NCBI GenBank assembly: GCA_007121655.1
Contig: SKKD01000180.1
Location: forward strand, 1 to 39,771
Source of the DNA: Desulfonatronovibrio sp.
Lineage (GTDB): Bacteria > Desulfobacterota > Desulfovibrionia > Desulfovibrionales > Desulfonatronovibrionaceae
Direction: 5' to 3'
DNA: 39,771 nt
Part shown: positions 24,689-34,331 of the stretch, piece by piece
Layout of the letters: every line of letters starts with the position of its first letter
Numbering within the stretch: position 1 is the first letter of the stretch
Position numbers and translations under genes: made by a program
Notes under the pieces: generated by a model
Seen by the model: only the letters and a program-made list of their open reading frames with translations
Database searches by the model: none
Told to the model about the DNA's origin: nothing

Positions 24689-27600
24689 TTATACCGGTTT
24701 TTTGAGCACATCTTTTTTGGCAATAAATGAATACATGACCGGAACAAACACCAGGGTGATCAGGGTGGAACTGGCAAGTCCGCCGATGATGGCTCTGGCC
24801 ATGGGCGCCTGGGCTTCTCCGCCTTCACCCACTCCCAGGGCCAGAGGCAGAAGTCCGAAAATAGTGGTCAGGGCGGTCATGAGGATGGGACGAAGCCTTC
24901 TGCGTCCCACTTCCCGGATGGCCGCAAACATTTCATATCCTTCCTCTTTTCGAGCCATATTGGTCTGAGCCACCAGGAGTATGGCGTTGTTCACCAGTAT
25001 TCCTCCAAGCATGATACATCCGATATATGACTGGATATTAAAGGTGGTATCAGTAAGAAAGAGCATGAGAACCACCCCGACAATGGCCAGGGGAACTGAA
25101 AACATGACTATGAAGGGATCGCGCAACGATTCGTACAAACAGGCCATGACCATATATACCAGGATCAGGGCCAGAATCAGTCCCAGCGCCAGTTCGTTGA
25201 AAGCCTTCTGCTGTTCTTCGTAGTCGCCGCCAAAGGTTATGCTGAAGCCCTGGGGTATGGCCATCAGGCTCAGGTTTTCCCTGATGTCGCCAATAACCGA
25301 GCTCAAGTCTCTTCCTGTCAAATCCGTGGAGATGGTTATGATTCTTTCCTGGTCTTTTCTTTCAATACTCATGGGCCCAAAACCGGATTGGAAATCTACA
25401 AGGTTGCGCAGGACAACAGGCACTCCGCCCTGACCGGTTATGGTTATATCCAGAAGTTGATCAAGGGGCATGAGTTCAGAGTCTTTAAGCTTGACCAGTA
25501 TGGAGTATTCATCACCCTGATCCCGGTAGTTGCCTGCCGTAGTTCCCGAAAGTACAGTCTGGATTGCGTTGGCCACGGCTGATACGCTCACCCCCATGCT
25601 TTCCGCCCTGGCCCTGTCCACAGTAATATTTTCTTCGGGCATTCCCGACTCCCGGCTTATGCCTGCGTCTCCCACGCCCTCGACCTGCTCCACCATGGCC
25701 TGTATCTGTTCAGCCAGGATAGAGGCTGTCTCCAGATCATAGCCCCTGATTTCTACCTCAATGCGGTCTCCGTCGGACGTGCCCATGCGCAGGATAAAAA
25801 GCCCCTGACCCGCCCTGGTCCTGATGGTGGCGCCGGGAATATTGTTCAGTTTACTTCGAAGATCGGCGGCTATCTCCTGACTTGATCGACCCCTCAGGCT
25901 CTGTTCCACAAGACTCAGCCTGATTTCACCAAGGTATGAACCGGAAAAACGCCATCCAACCCCGCCAAGAAAAGAAATTATATTTTCCACTTCAGGGACT
26001 TCCCTGTTGATGATTTCCTCCACCTTCAGCGCCGTGGAATCCAAAAGAGCCAATTTGGAGCCCACCTCCATTTCAATATTGATCCTGACTTCTCCCTCAT
26101 CCGTCTCAGGCATCATTTCCGTTCCGATAAGCGGTATCAGGGCCAGGCTGGCGATAAGAACAAGTCCGGATAAGCTGATGGTCAAAAACCTGTGCCTCAG
26201 ACAAAAATCCAGGGTTGATTTATATGAGTCTTCAAGGCTTTGAAAGAAGCGGCATGACATGGCATAAACTCTGTTGGAGAAGCAGTTGTCCTTATTTTGC
26301 CGGGTGGTTACAGGTAAAAGATACCTGGAGGAAAGCATGGGGACCAGGGTCAGGGCCACGGCAAGGGAGCACAACAGGGAGAAGCCCACCACAAAGGCAA
26401 GCTGGGAAAACATGATCCCGGCCATGCCCCGGACAAAAATAAGGGGCACAAAAACGGCCAGGGTGGTCAGCGTGCTGGCAATAATGGCTGCAGCGACCTC
26501 ACCTGTTCCCTTGATGGCAGCCTGGGGAGGAGGAGTACCTCCTTCCCGGTGTCTGTGAATGTTTTCAAGAACCACAATGGAGTTATCCACAAGCATGCCT
26601 ACGCCTAGGGCCAAACCTCCCAGAGTCATGAGGTTGATGGTGAATCCGCCGAAATAAATGATTATGAAGGTGGCCACTATGGCAATGGGTATGGCCGCAG
26701 CAACAATGGCCGTTCCTCTCACGCTTCTCAGGAAAAACAAAAGAACTACAACAGCGAAGAATCCACCGTAAAACAGGGCGCGGGTTACATTGCTTATGGA
26801 ACGCTGAATATACTGGGAGGTATCAATAATGGGAATTATGCGCAGTTGGGGAAGGTCGCGGTTAATGCGTTCGATTTCAGCCAGAACCTGTTTGGATATC
26901 TCCACGGTGTTGGTCCCGGACTGTTTGTTTACTGACAGACGAACTCCGGACTCGCCGTTGACCCGAACTATTCTGGTCACTCTTTCCCATGAATCCTCGA
27001 TGTGCGCGATGTCCCGGAGCCTGATCACAGAACCTTCCTGAACAGCAATTATTGTCCGGCCGAGTTCGTCCAGACTGGTAAATTCTCCCAGGGTGCGAAT
27101 AGAAACTTCATAAGGCCCGCTTTCCAGGATTCCGGCGGGCAGGTTGACATTGGCTTCCCTTATGCTGTGGATTATGCTGTCCAGGGGCAATCCAAGGGCC
27201 TGAATCCGTCCCGGAATCAGGCTGACATGAATCTCGCGGTCAAGCCCCCCCCGGATATCCAGGGAAGCCACTCCAGGCACCCGTTCCACACGGTATCGCA
27301 CTTCATCTTCAATCAGGCGCCTTGTCTGGATGGGGTCCAGACGGCTGGAAGCCCCAAGAACCAGTATGGGGAAGCTGGCCAGATCAAACTTGCGCAGAAA
27401 AGGACGGTCTGCCCCATCAGGAAGACTTGAGGCAATCCTGTCCAGGCGATCACGCAGATCATTAGCCGCAGCGTCCAGGTCAGTGCCCCAGGCAAACGTT
27501 ATCCGGATATCGCTCAGACCTTCGTTGGACCTGGAATATATCTGTTCCACCCCGGGAACTGCGCTAAAGGCCCTCTCCAGGGGACGCGTTATCAGGGTTT

Positions 27601-27781
27601 CGATTTCCTGGGGGCCGGCATTGGTATAATTGGTCCTGACACTCAGGGTGGGATAAGTGATATCCGGCATCAGATCTATGGGAACCCTGGAAAGGGATAT
27701 GGCGCCAAGGATAAGAACTATGAGGGTGGCCATGGTCACGAATACCGGCCGGCCTACTGAGAATATGGTCAATTTGTTCAT
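24689..27781 (-). CDS. RND multidrug efflux permease (HAE1-like)
   Basis: A 1030-residue inner-membrane pump with the standard plan. One helix lies at the N-terminus, followed by two large periplasmic loops (about 35-335 and 560-860), each followed by a block of helices. Proton-relay acidic residues sit in the fourth helix as GMLVDNSIVVLEN, with D followed by N instead of the DD pair of AcrB. Length and sequence fit the HAE1/MdtB-like group rather than heavy-metal CzcA proteins, but the substrate is not certain. The ATG abuts the stop of the adaptor gene (TAAATG), so the two are translationally coupled. No TolC-type outer-membrane channel is in the window. Confidence 0.93.
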   Translation of the reverse strand: MNKLTIFSVGRPVFVTMATLIVLILGAISLSRVPIDLMPDITYPTLSVRTNYTNAGPQEIETLITRPLERAFSAVPGVEQIYSRSNEGLSDIRITFAWGTDLDAAANDLRDRLDRIASSLPDGADRPFLRKFDLASFPILVLGASSRLDPIQTRRLIEDEVRYRVERVPGVASLDIRGGLDREIHVSLIPGRIQALGLPLDSIIHSIREANVNLPAGILESGPYEVSIRTLGEFTSLDELGRTIIAVQEGSVIRLRDIAHIEDSWERVTRIVRVNGESGVRLSVNKQSGTNTVEISKQVLAEIERINRDLPQLRIIPIIDTSQYIQRSISNVTRALFYGGFFAVVVLLFFLRSVRGTAIVAAAIPIAIVATFIIIYFGGFTINLMTLGGLALGVGMLVDNSIVVLENIHRHREGGTPPPQAAIKGTGEVAAAIIASTLTTLAVFVPLIFVRGMAGIMFSQLAFVVGFSLLCSLAVALTLVPMLSSRYLLPVTTRQNKDNCFSNRVYAMSCRFFQSLEDSYKSTLDFCLRHRFLTISLSGLVLIASLALIPLIGTEMMPETDEGEVRINIEMEVGSKLALLDSTALKVEEIINREVPEVENIISFLGGVGWRFSGSYLGEIRLSLVEQSLRGRSSQEIAADLRSKLNNIPGATIRTRAGQGLFILRMGTSDGDRIEVEIRGYDLETASILAEQIQAMVEQVEGVGDAGISRESGMPEENITVDRARAESMGVSVSAVANAIQTVLSGTTAGNYRDQGDEYSILVKLKDSELMPLDQLLDITITGQGGVPVVLRNLVDFQSGFGPMSIERKDQERIITISTDLTGRDLSSVIGDIRENLSLMAIPQGFSITFGGDYEEQQKAFNELALGLILALILVYMVMACLYESLRDPFIVMFSVPLAIVGVVLMLFLTDTTFNIQSYIGCIMLGGILVNNAILLVAQTNMARKEEGYEMFAAIREVGRRRLRPILMTALTTIFGLLPLALGVGEGGEAQAPMARAIIGGLASSTLITLVFVPVMYSFIAKKDVLKKPV

Positions 27782-28957
27782 TTATCTTTGCTCTTCAGGT
27801 CCTCTCAATTCAGGAATAACAATTTTCATTCCGTCTTCGAGCAGATGATGGCCCAGGGTGACCACGTATCCCCTGATTTCCGGTTCTGTAATTTCGGCCA
27901 GATTGCCGTCAATCAGCCCCACGGTGACCGGGACAAAGTTTGCCTGCATGTTTTCGACGTCGGCGAGAAATACTCCCTGAAGACCGTTGCGCCTGGCCAG
28001 GGCAACCCTGGGTGCTGAAACAACGTTGTCACGTCTGGAAAATTCAAGCCTTACCCGGGCGAACATGCCCGGTGCAAAAAGGCCGTCCGGGTTGGCAATC
28101 AATACCTCAACCCTTCCCTGGCGTGATGTTTCTTCCAGTACCGGGGCAAAACGAATGATTTTGCCTTCATAGGCTACATCGGGGTAGGCGTCCGTACTGA
28201 CAGTGGCGGTTTGCCCAATCCGGATGAAGGGAAAGTCGCGCTCTATGACATTTACAACTGCAATGAGATTCCGGGTATTTACAATGGAGATGATTGGTTC
28301 ATTGGTCTGCAGCATGGTTCCTTCATTGGTGAACCGCCTGCCTACCACCCTGGTATCGTGACCGCCATCCCATCTGGCAACGATCCTGGTGTAGGCGAGC
28401 CGGACCCGGGCGGCTTCAAGGGCGGCCTCTTTCTGACGAACCTGTGCCTGAGCCACTTCATGCCTGGCTTTGCGGACGTCATAATGGGCCTGAATCTGAT
28501 CCAGTTCAGACTGGGACAGGCTGTTGCTTTCCACAAGGCGCAGAGCTCTGCTTAACTCTCTTTCGGAGACAATGACCTCGCTGGCGCTTTCACCCAGATT
28601 GGCCTGGGCAACCTCGAGTTCGGCCTTTGCACCCTGGACCTGCTGGATGAATTCTTCGCTGTCCAGCTGGGCAATGAGATCTCCTCTTTTGACCTTGTCT
28701 CCGATATCCACATATAATTTTTCAAGCCTGCCTGAAATGTTGGGAGCTACGATGAATTCACTCTCCGGGATAAGACTGCCGGTCAGTTCGGCGTTATGAA
28801 ACAGGGTTGCGGTCCGGACAGGCTCAACTTCTACCGCCTGAGAAGGCACCCGGGACATGCCGGTGCTTTGTGCCGGACTGAATGCTTCGGTGTAGATTTT
28901 ATAGGCTAAAAAGCTCACAGCGGACAAGATGACTATCAGAACGAAAATTTTTTTCAT
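27782..28957 (-). CDS. RND efflux periplasmic adaptor (membrane fusion protein)
   Basis: A 391-residue adaptor of the AcrA/HlyD type. An N-terminal membrane anchor (about 4-20) has no lipobox cysteine. A lipoyl-like half motif (GRLEKLYVDIGDKVKRGDLI, about 80-99) precedes a helical hairpin (about 110-190, rich in E, A, Q). The second lipoyl half, beta-barrel and membrane-proximal parts follow. It bridges the RND permease to an outer-membrane channel encoded elsewhere. The ribosome-binding site is weak (TCTGGAAAC). The permease gene follows directly. Divergent transcription of the cyclophilin gene starts 413 bases away. Confidence 0.92.
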   Translation of the reverse strand: MKKIFVLIVILSAVSFLAYKIYTEAFSPAQSTGMSRVPSQAVEVEPVRTATLFHNAELTGSLIPESEFIVAPNISGRLEKLYVDIGDKVKRGDLIAQLDSEEFIQQVQGAKAELEVAQANLGESASEVIVSERELSRALRLVESNSLSQSELDQIQAHYDVRKARHEVAQAQVRQKEAALEAARVRLAYTRIVARWDGGHDTRVVGRRFTNEGTMLQTNEPIISIVNTRNLIAVVNVIERDFPFIRIGQTATVSTDAYPDVAYEGKIIRFAPVLEETSRQGRVEVLIANPDGLFAPGMFARVRLEFSRRDNVVSAPRVALARRNGLQGVFLADVENMQANFVPVTVGLIDGNLAEITEPEIRGYVVTLGHHLLEDGMKIVIPELRGPEEQR

Positions 28958-29370
28958 GATTGTTTCCAGAGAATTTTATTATCAGAAGATGATCTGATTT
29001 AAAGGACGAAATATTAAACATTAAGCAGATTAAAGTAAACCCGGTTTAGAAGATTAGGGTCAAAGATCAGTAGACAAAATTATGCCGGCCGGATCATAAG
29101 TCGGGCAGAAAAAAGAAAAATCGATAAAAACGGATTTGCCCTGCAAAGCACATCTTGGTAAGTTGCCGCTTGCGGATACCAGGCAGGAGTCAGCAAACCT
29201 TGTGCCAGAAGAATAAAGCATTATATATCAATGCTTTATAAAATAAAAAAAACAAGGGCATTGTTGCTGATGCAGGATTACGCACTTTAGTGCAAGGAGC
29301 AGGGTGGTCCTGTTTCTGCTGCACATCAATTGAGATCAATATACTAACAAAATAACCAAACGGAGATGAC
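28958..29370. other. Divergent intergenic region between RND adaptor and cyclophilin genes
   Basis: It holds promoters for both directions. The best feature is the inverted repeat at 29213-29239. The left part (28980-29160) is AT-rich, and I see no regulator gene, TetR or otherwise, nearby. Confidence 0.6.
29213..29239. promoter_or_regulatory. Perfect inverted repeat in the divergent spacer
   Basis: ATAAAGCATT and AATGCTTTAT are exact 10-base arms around ATATATC. Length and symmetry suit a dimeric repressor operator. It could also be a weak bidirectional hairpin, but there is no good T-run. Confidence 0.45.
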
Positions 29371-29856
29371 ATGAAGGCTTTACTCAGCACTAATTACGGC
29401 GATATCACCATTGATCTGGAAACTGACAGGGCGCCGGTCACAGTGGAGAATTTTCTGAACTATATTGAACAGGAGTTTTATAACGACACTATCTTTCACC
29501 GGGTCATTCCAGGCTTTATGATCCAGGGCGGGGGGATGACAAAGGACATGTCTGAGAAAAAAACCAATCCTCCCATCAAAAATGAAGCCGACAATGGACT
29601 TTTAAACATGCGCGGGACCCTGGCCATGGCCAGAACCCAGGTAAAGGACAGCGCCACCAGCCAGTTTTTTATCAATCTTTCCGACAACCATTTTCTGGAT
29701 CATGGGACAAGAGATTTCGGGTACGCTGTTTTTGCCAGGGTGACTGAAGGTATGGAGGTTGTGGATAAAATTGCAGGGGTTGAAACAGGCAGGCAGGGAT
29801 TTCACGAAAATGTGCCCAGGGAACCTGTTGTGATCAAGAAGGTAGAGCTTATCTGA
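29371..29856 (+). CDS. Cyclophilin-type peptidyl-prolyl isomerase
   Basis: A 161-residue single-domain cyclophilin that isomerises proline peptide bonds during folding. [13 protein letters not shown] (42-54) contains the catalytic arginine R44. LAMART and [10 protein letters not shown] follow in the expected order, and FGYAVFARV provides the conserved aromatic pocket. There is no signal peptide, so it is cytoplasmic, like PpiB. A GGAG site eight bases before the ATG supports the start. It is a single-gene unit between the RND pump and the Liv operon. Confidence 0.96.
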   Translation: MKALLSTNYGDITIDLETDRAPVTVENFLNYIEQEFYNDTIFHRVIPGFMIQGGGMTKDMSEKKTNPPIKNEADNGLLNMRGTLAMARTQVKDSATSQFFINLSDNHFLDHGTRDFGYAVFARVTEGMEVVDKIAGVETGRQGFHENVPREPVVIKKVELI

Positions 29857-29867
29857 TGCTGCGAATT

Positions 29868-30056
29868 TAATTAGTTTTCATCCGGAAACGGTTATTTTTG
29901 GCTGCGTCAATCTCCACAATTATTCTTCAACGTATTAAGCTACGTCTCCTCATAATTGATTGATTTCCTTGCCAAAAGAAAAAAATCCCCGTTTTCCGAA
30001 GAAGACCAACAGTTCCAGGATCCGCAAAGTAAGACTTTCAGGATGAAAACTAATTA
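29868..30056. mobile_element. MITE-like element with 16-bp terminal inverted repeats
   Basis: TAATTAGTTTTCATCC (29868-29883) is exactly inverted at 30041-30056 as GGATGAAAACTAATTA, giving a 189-base unit with no gene. Inside is a piece (GGCTGCGTCAATCTCCACAA, then CTTCAACGTATTAAGCTACG) that looks like a known style of small repeat. A half-match to the end (GGATGAAAACTAA) also occurs at 9369-9381. No flanking target duplication is obvious. Confidence 0.45.
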
Positions 30057-30218
30057 CTTCCTAATGTAGATTATTCTTGATTTGACCATGCATTTCCATT
30101 ATCAACAATCAGCCAGCATGTGAGAATTAATTAACTATTTTGTTATATTACATAATTTCTCCATGATCTAATGAGTCAGACGGCAAATAATTTCAACTTT
30201 CTTTAAGGAGGCAGTCAA

Positions 30219-31343
30219 ATGAAGACACGGATTAAACTGTTGGTACTATCCCTGACAATGGCTCTTTTGCTGTGCGCTGGAAGCGCCTGGGCCGAAATCA
30301 GGATCGGGCTTATGTGTCCCCTTACCGGATCATGGGCCAGTGAAGGCCAGGACATGAGAGACATAGTTCAGCTCATGGCTGATGAGGTAAACGCGGCAGG
30401 GGGGATTAACGGACAGCAGGTGACGGTTCTGGTTGAAGATGACGGGGGCGACCCGAGAACGGCGGTTTCCGCTGCCAATCGTCTGGCCACCAGAAACATA
30501 ACCGCTGTTATTGGAACATATGGTTCCTCAATTACCGAAGCTTCCCAGAATATCTATGATGATTACGGGATCATTCAGATTGCCAACGGCGCCACTTCGG
30601 TCCGGCTGACCCAGAAGGGACTTAAGTATTTCTTCCGCACCTCCCCAAGGGATGACGAGCAGGGTAGAGTGGCCGCGGAAACAATAGCTTCCATGGGTTT
30701 CACCAAAGTAGCCATTCTGCACGACAGCACTTCATACGCCAGGGGACTGGCTGATGAAACCAGAGGTCTGCTGGAACAGGACAACAGGGAAATAGCGTTT
30801 TTCGGCGCTTTGACTCCCGGAGAACGTGATTACAGCACCATTTTATCCCGGCTCAGAAACGCGAATCCGGATGTTGTCTTCTTTACCGGATATTATCCCG
30901 AAGCGGGTCTTTTGCTCAGGCAGAAAAGCGAAATGAACTGGGATGTTCCCTTTCTGGGCGGCGACGCCACCAATAACCCTGACCTGGTTTCCATCGCTGG
31001 CCGCTCAGCTGCTGAAGGTTTCTATTTCCTGAGTCCTCCTGTACCGCAGGACCTGGATACTCCCCAGGCCAGGGATTTTCTTACTTCATTCAATGAAAGA
31101 CATGGCTCAAATCCAGGATCCATCTGGGCCGTCCTGGCCGGAGACGGATTCCTGGTGATTACCGAGGCCATCAAGGCTACAGGTTCCGTGGACAAGGATG
31201 TACTTGCGGAATATATGCACGGAGATCTGAAGATTGAGGGTTTGACCGGAGAGATTACTTTTGATCAGTATGGCGACCGTGCGGGTGAGCTTTACCGCAT
31301 CTACCAGATTGACGGGGAAGGCAATTTTGTAATGCAGGATTAA
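30219..31343 (+). CDS. Liv-type ABC transporter substrate-binding protein
   Basis: A 374-residue periplasmic binding protein with a signal peptide (about 1-25, cut after SAWA). The mature start, IRIGLMCPLTGSWASEGQDM, is typical of the LivJ/HAAT family (type I periplasmic binding fold). It captures branched-chain or other amino acids, or in some relatives amides or aromatic acids, for the importer encoded downstream. AAGGAGG precedes the ATG. The order of the next genes (two permeases, two ATPases) supports the family. A terminator after this gene probably lets it be made in excess over the membrane parts. Substrate cannot be told. Confidence 0.93.
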   Translation: MKTRIKLLVLSLTMALLLCAGSAWAEIRIGLMCPLTGSWASEGQDMRDIVQLMADEVNAAGGINGQQVTVLVEDDGGDPRTAVSAANRLATRNITAVIGTYGSSITEASQNIYDDYGIIQIANGATSVRLTQKGLKYFFRTSPRDDEQGRVAAETIASMGFTKVAILHDSTSYARGLADETRGLLEQDNREIAFFGALTPGERDYSTILSRLRNANPDVVFFTGYYPEAGLLLRQKSEMNWDVPFLGGDATNNPDLVSIAGRSAAEGFYFLSPPVPQDLDTPQARDFLTSFNERHGSNPGSIWAVLAGDGFLVITEAIKATGSVDKDVLAEYMHGDLKIEGLTGEITFDQYGDRAGELYRIYQIDGEGNFVMQD

Positions 31344-31353
31344 AAAATCAATC

Positions 31354-31383
31354 AAAACGCGCCGGTTATCCGGCGCGTTTTTT
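31354..31383 (+). terminator. Attenuating terminator between binding protein and permease
   Basis: ACGCGCCGG and CCGGCGCGT form a 9-base stem with a TTAT loop, followed by a T run. It lies 11 bases after the binding-protein stop and 200 bases before the first permease gene. Confidence 0.9.
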
Positions 31384-31582
31384 AAATTTTGAAAATCAGG
31401 ACAGGGAATTTGAAGCGAAGTGTTGGTGCTCGCCAAATGGTCCCTGCACTTACGTTAATACGTTCCATCAAGTTAAGAAAAATTTTTTAAAGTAAGGCGA
31501 ACATATACATCACAAGAGTGATGAATTTTTTACTTGTTCCCGTGCTCTCCATACCTCAATTCAATAACCCCGGATTAAAGAA

Positions 31583-32488
31583 ATGGAATTTTTCTTTGAA
31601 CAGCTCATCAACGGTCTGGCCGTAGGAGGGATATACGCCCTCATTGCCCTGGGCTATACAATGGTTTACGGAGTAATGAGGCTGATCAATTTTGCCCACG
31701 GCGATCTCTTCACCATAGGATCATATCTGGGCATGACCATTTTGGCCACTTACGCGGTAACTGCTTATCTGGGACCGTTTGTAGGGGTTCTTGTCCTGAT
31801 CGTCATGGTCATGGCGTTGGTGGGGATTATCGGTGTTATTCTGGAGAGGGTTGCTTACCGGCCGGTCAGACAGGCGGACAGATTGTCGGCAGTGGTTTCA
31901 GCTCTTGGCGCTTCAATATTTTTTTCCAATCTGGTCATGCTTATCTGGGGGCCCAGGTTCAGGGTCTATCCGGAAGATATCCTGCCCCGAATCACCCTGA
32001 ACATCCTGGGTCTGGACGTACCACTTTTAAGAATTCTTGTCCTGGTCACTTCCCTGATTCTCATGGGCATTCTTTATTTTTTCGTCCAGAAAACAAGGAC
32101 CGGAACAGCCATCCGCGCTGTTGCCATTGATCACGGCGCAGCCAGACTGATGGGCATTAATGTCAACCGGATCATCTCCATGGTTTTTTTGATCGGCCCT
32201 GCCCTGGGAGGAGCCGCGGGTGTAATGGTCGGTCTTTATTACGGCCAGGTAAACTTCACCATGGGCTGGTCATACGGGCTCAAGGCTTTTATCGCCGCGG
32301 TTCTGGGAGGCATCGGCAACATCCCCGGGGCCATGCTTGGGGGGCTTCTTCTGGGAGTGATCGAAGCCATGGGGGCGGCTTTTATTTCCACGGCCTGGAA
32401 GGACGGAATAGCGTTTATAATCCTGATTCTCATTCTGATTTTCCGGCCAACCGGACTATTGGGCGAGAGGGTCGCGGATAAAGTCTGA
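31583..32488 (+). CDS. livH: Liv-type ABC permease (LivH)
   Basis: A 301-residue inner-membrane permease with about eight hydrophobic segments. It shows the LivH start (QLINGLAVGGIYALIALGYT, residues 7-26), MRLINFAHGDLFTIG soon after, and the ATPase-coupling stretch around IRAVAIDHGAARLMGINV (about 177-194). With LivM it forms the translocation pore. No strong ribosome-binding site precedes the ATG (GGATTAAAGAA). It is the second gene of the import unit, separated from the binding protein by a terminator. Substrate specificity is set by the binding protein and remains open. Confidence 0.94.
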   Translation: MEFFFEQLINGLAVGGIYALIALGYTMVYGVMRLINFAHGDLFTIGSYLGMTILATYAVTAYLGPFVGVLVLIVMVMALVGIIGVILERVAYRPVRQADRLSAVVSALGASIFFSNLVMLIWGPRFRVYPEDILPRITLNILGLDVPLLRILVLVTSLILMGILYFFVQKTRTGTAIRAVAIDHGAARLMGINVNRIISMVFLIGPALGGAAGVMVGLYYGQVNFTMGWSYGLKAFIAAVLGGIGNIPGAMLGGLLLGVIEAMGAAFISTAWKDGIAFIILILILIFRPTGLLGERVADKV

Positions 32489-32546
32489 TTTTTAGACACC
32501 AGCAAACCGCTTCATTGTTGTCCGGCATAAGCATGGAATTATGGAC

Positions 32547-32574
32547 GTTGAACCTTGAACCTAGAATCTTCAGG
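32547..32574. repeat. Short heptanucleotide array between livH and livM
   Basis: Four contiguous 7-base units: GTTGAAC, CTTGAAC, CTAGAAT, CTTCAGG. Their phase and wording match the head of the larger array at 35212-35239 (GTTCAGG, GTTCAAG). It lies 25 bases before the livM start. Confidence 0.5.
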
Positions 32575-32599
32575 ACATTCCAGCAGGAAGACTCCACAT

Positions 32600-33562
32600 A
32601 TGCTAAAACATAAAAATACATTACTGGTCCTGGCTTTCACCGTGGCCATTTTTTCCTGCCCTTTTTTTCTCAACCCCTATTGGATCGACGTAATCAACAA
32701 TATCGGGCTTTATGCCATCCTGGCCCTGAGCCTGAATTTTATTGTAGGCTATACCGGTCTCTTTCACATGGGACATGCAGCCTTTTTCGCGGTAGGGGCA
32801 TATACCGCCGCCGTGCTCAACACTTCTTACAGTATTCCCATCCTGCTGCTCCTGCCGGTCAGCGGAGCCGCCGCCGCCCTGTTCGCGTACCTGGTGGCCA
32901 GGCCGATTATCCATTTGCGCGGTGACTATCTGCTTATAGTAACCATCGCCATTGTGGAGGTAGTGCGCATTGCCCTGGTGAATAATGTATTCGGCCTGAC
33001 CGGAGGGTCCAACGGAATATTCGGGATTTCCAGGCCGGAATTTTTCGGTTTCAGTATTCGCCGTCCACATGAATTTTTTTATTATATCTGGTCATTTCTG
33101 GCCATAAGCGTTTTTTTGTTTCACATGTTGGAAAAATCGCGTTTCGTACGCGCTCTGAACTACATAAAAAACGATGAGGTGGCTGCCGAAGGAAGCGGTG
33201 TGGACGTGGCTTATTATAAGCTTATAGCCTTTGTCCTTGGAGCTTTCTGGGCGGGCATGGTGGGCAATATTTACGCTTCCAAAATGACGCTCATTTCTCC
33301 GGAATCCTTCAACTTCTGGGAATCGGTTATTTTATTCGTCATAGTGATTCTGGGCGGTTCAGGCAGCATCAGGGGAGTTATTCTGGGAGCTTTCCTCATA
33401 GTCGGGCTGCCGGAGATTTTCAGACAGTTTGCCGGAGCCAGGATGCTGATTTTCGGAGCAGCCATGGTGGCCATGATGGTTTTCAGGCCTCAGGGTTTTT
33501 TGCCGCCTGTGCCCAGAAAATATGCCACTCATAAAATAAAACCCGGAGACGAAACGCTATGA
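32600..33562 (+). CDS. livM: Liv-type ABC permease (LivM)
   Basis: A 320-residue permease with about eight to ten hydrophobic segments. The motif GLYAILALSLNFIVGYTGLFHMGHAAFFAVGAY near the N-terminus is diagnostic of LivM. ALNYIKNDEVAAEGSGVD (about 188-205) is the ATPase-coupling loop. ATG 32600 is chosen because AGGAAG lies nine bases upstream. A TTG at 32555 is in frame but falls in heptamer repeat sequence and would add 15 polar residues. livG overlaps the end by four bases (ATGA), so translation is coupled. Confidence 0.94.
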   Translation: MLKHKNTLLVLAFTVAIFSCPFFLNPYWIDVINNIGLYAILALSLNFIVGYTGLFHMGHAAFFAVGAYTAAVLNTSYSIPILLLLPVSGAAAALFAYLVARPIIHLRGDYLLIVTIAIVEVVRIALVNNVFGLTGGSNGIFGISRPEFFGFSIRRPHEFFYYIWSFLAISVFLFHMLEKSRFVRALNYIKNDEVAAEGSGVDVAYYKLIAFVLGAFWAGMVGNIYASKMTLISPESFNFWESVILFVIVILGGSGSIRGVILGAFLIVGLPEIFRQFAGARMLIFGAAMVAMMVFRPQGFLPPVPRKYATHKIKPGDETL

Positions 33563-34329
33563 CCCTGCTTCGCATCAGCAATCTGACCAAGAAATTCGGC
33601 GGTCTTATGGCGGTAAGCGATGTCAGCTTTGATGTTGATCAGGGCAAGATCGTGGGGCTGATCGGACCGAACGGCGCCGGTAAAACAACCGTTTTTAACC
33701 TGATTACGGGCAATTATGTACCGGACCAGGGAGAAATATTTTTTGACGGCCAGAATCTGGTAGGGTTGAAGACTCACAAGATAGTTTCTCTGGGTATTGC
33801 CAGGACTTTTCAGACTATACGTTTATTCAAGAACCTTTCAGTTTTGGAAAATGTACTGGCCGGATGTCATTGCAGGATGCGCTCCGGCATTTTTTCTTCC
33901 ATGTTCAGGTTTCCATATCAACGCAGGGAAGAGAAAATGGCGCTGGCCCGGGCACTAAAAGAGCTTGAGTTTGTCGGGCTTAGAGAGCACATGGATCTGA
34001 AGTCCATGAATCTATCCTACGGCAATCAGAGGCTTCTGGAAATAGGCAGGGCTCTGGCAAGCAATCCCAAGTTGATTGTCCTGGACGAACCTGCCGGAGG
34101 CATGAACGACTATGAAACCCAACAGCTGGTTGGACTGATAAGAAAAATGCAGGACAGGGGTCTTACCGTGTTGCTTATTGAACATGACATGAACCTGGTC
34201 ATGCGCATCTGTGAAGATATAGTTGTTCTGGAACATGGTGCTTTAATAGCGCAGGGAAATGCCGAACAAATCACTCAGGATCAGCGGGTCATTGAGGCTT
34301 ACCTGGGAATAGACGAGGATGAGGAATAG
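33559..34329 (+). CDS. livG: Liv-type ABC ATPase (LivG)
   Basis: One of two ATPases that power the importer. The 256 residues have Walker A GPNGAGKT (36-43), an ABC signature in its LivG form LSYGNQR, Walker B LIVLDEPAGGMN (about 174-185), and the H-loop LLIEHDM. The long insertion between Walker A and signature (RMRSGIFSSMFRFPYQRREE) is standard for LivG. The start overlaps the livM stop. livF begins two bases after the stop, so livM, livG and livF are one translated block. Confidence 0.95.
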   Translation: MTLLRISNLTKKFGGLMAVSDVSFDVDQGKIVGLIGPNGAGKTTVFNLITGNYVPDQGEIFFDGQNLVGLKTHKIVSLGIARTFQTIRLFKNLSVLENVLAGCHCRMRSGIFSSMFRFPYQRREEKMALARALKELEFVGLREHMDLKSMNLSYGNQRLLEIGRALASNPKLIVLDEPAGGMNDYETQQLVGLIRKMQDRGLTVLLIEHDMNLVMRICEDIVVLEHGALIAQGNAEQITQDQRVIEAYLGIDEDEE

Positions 34330-34331
34330 AC

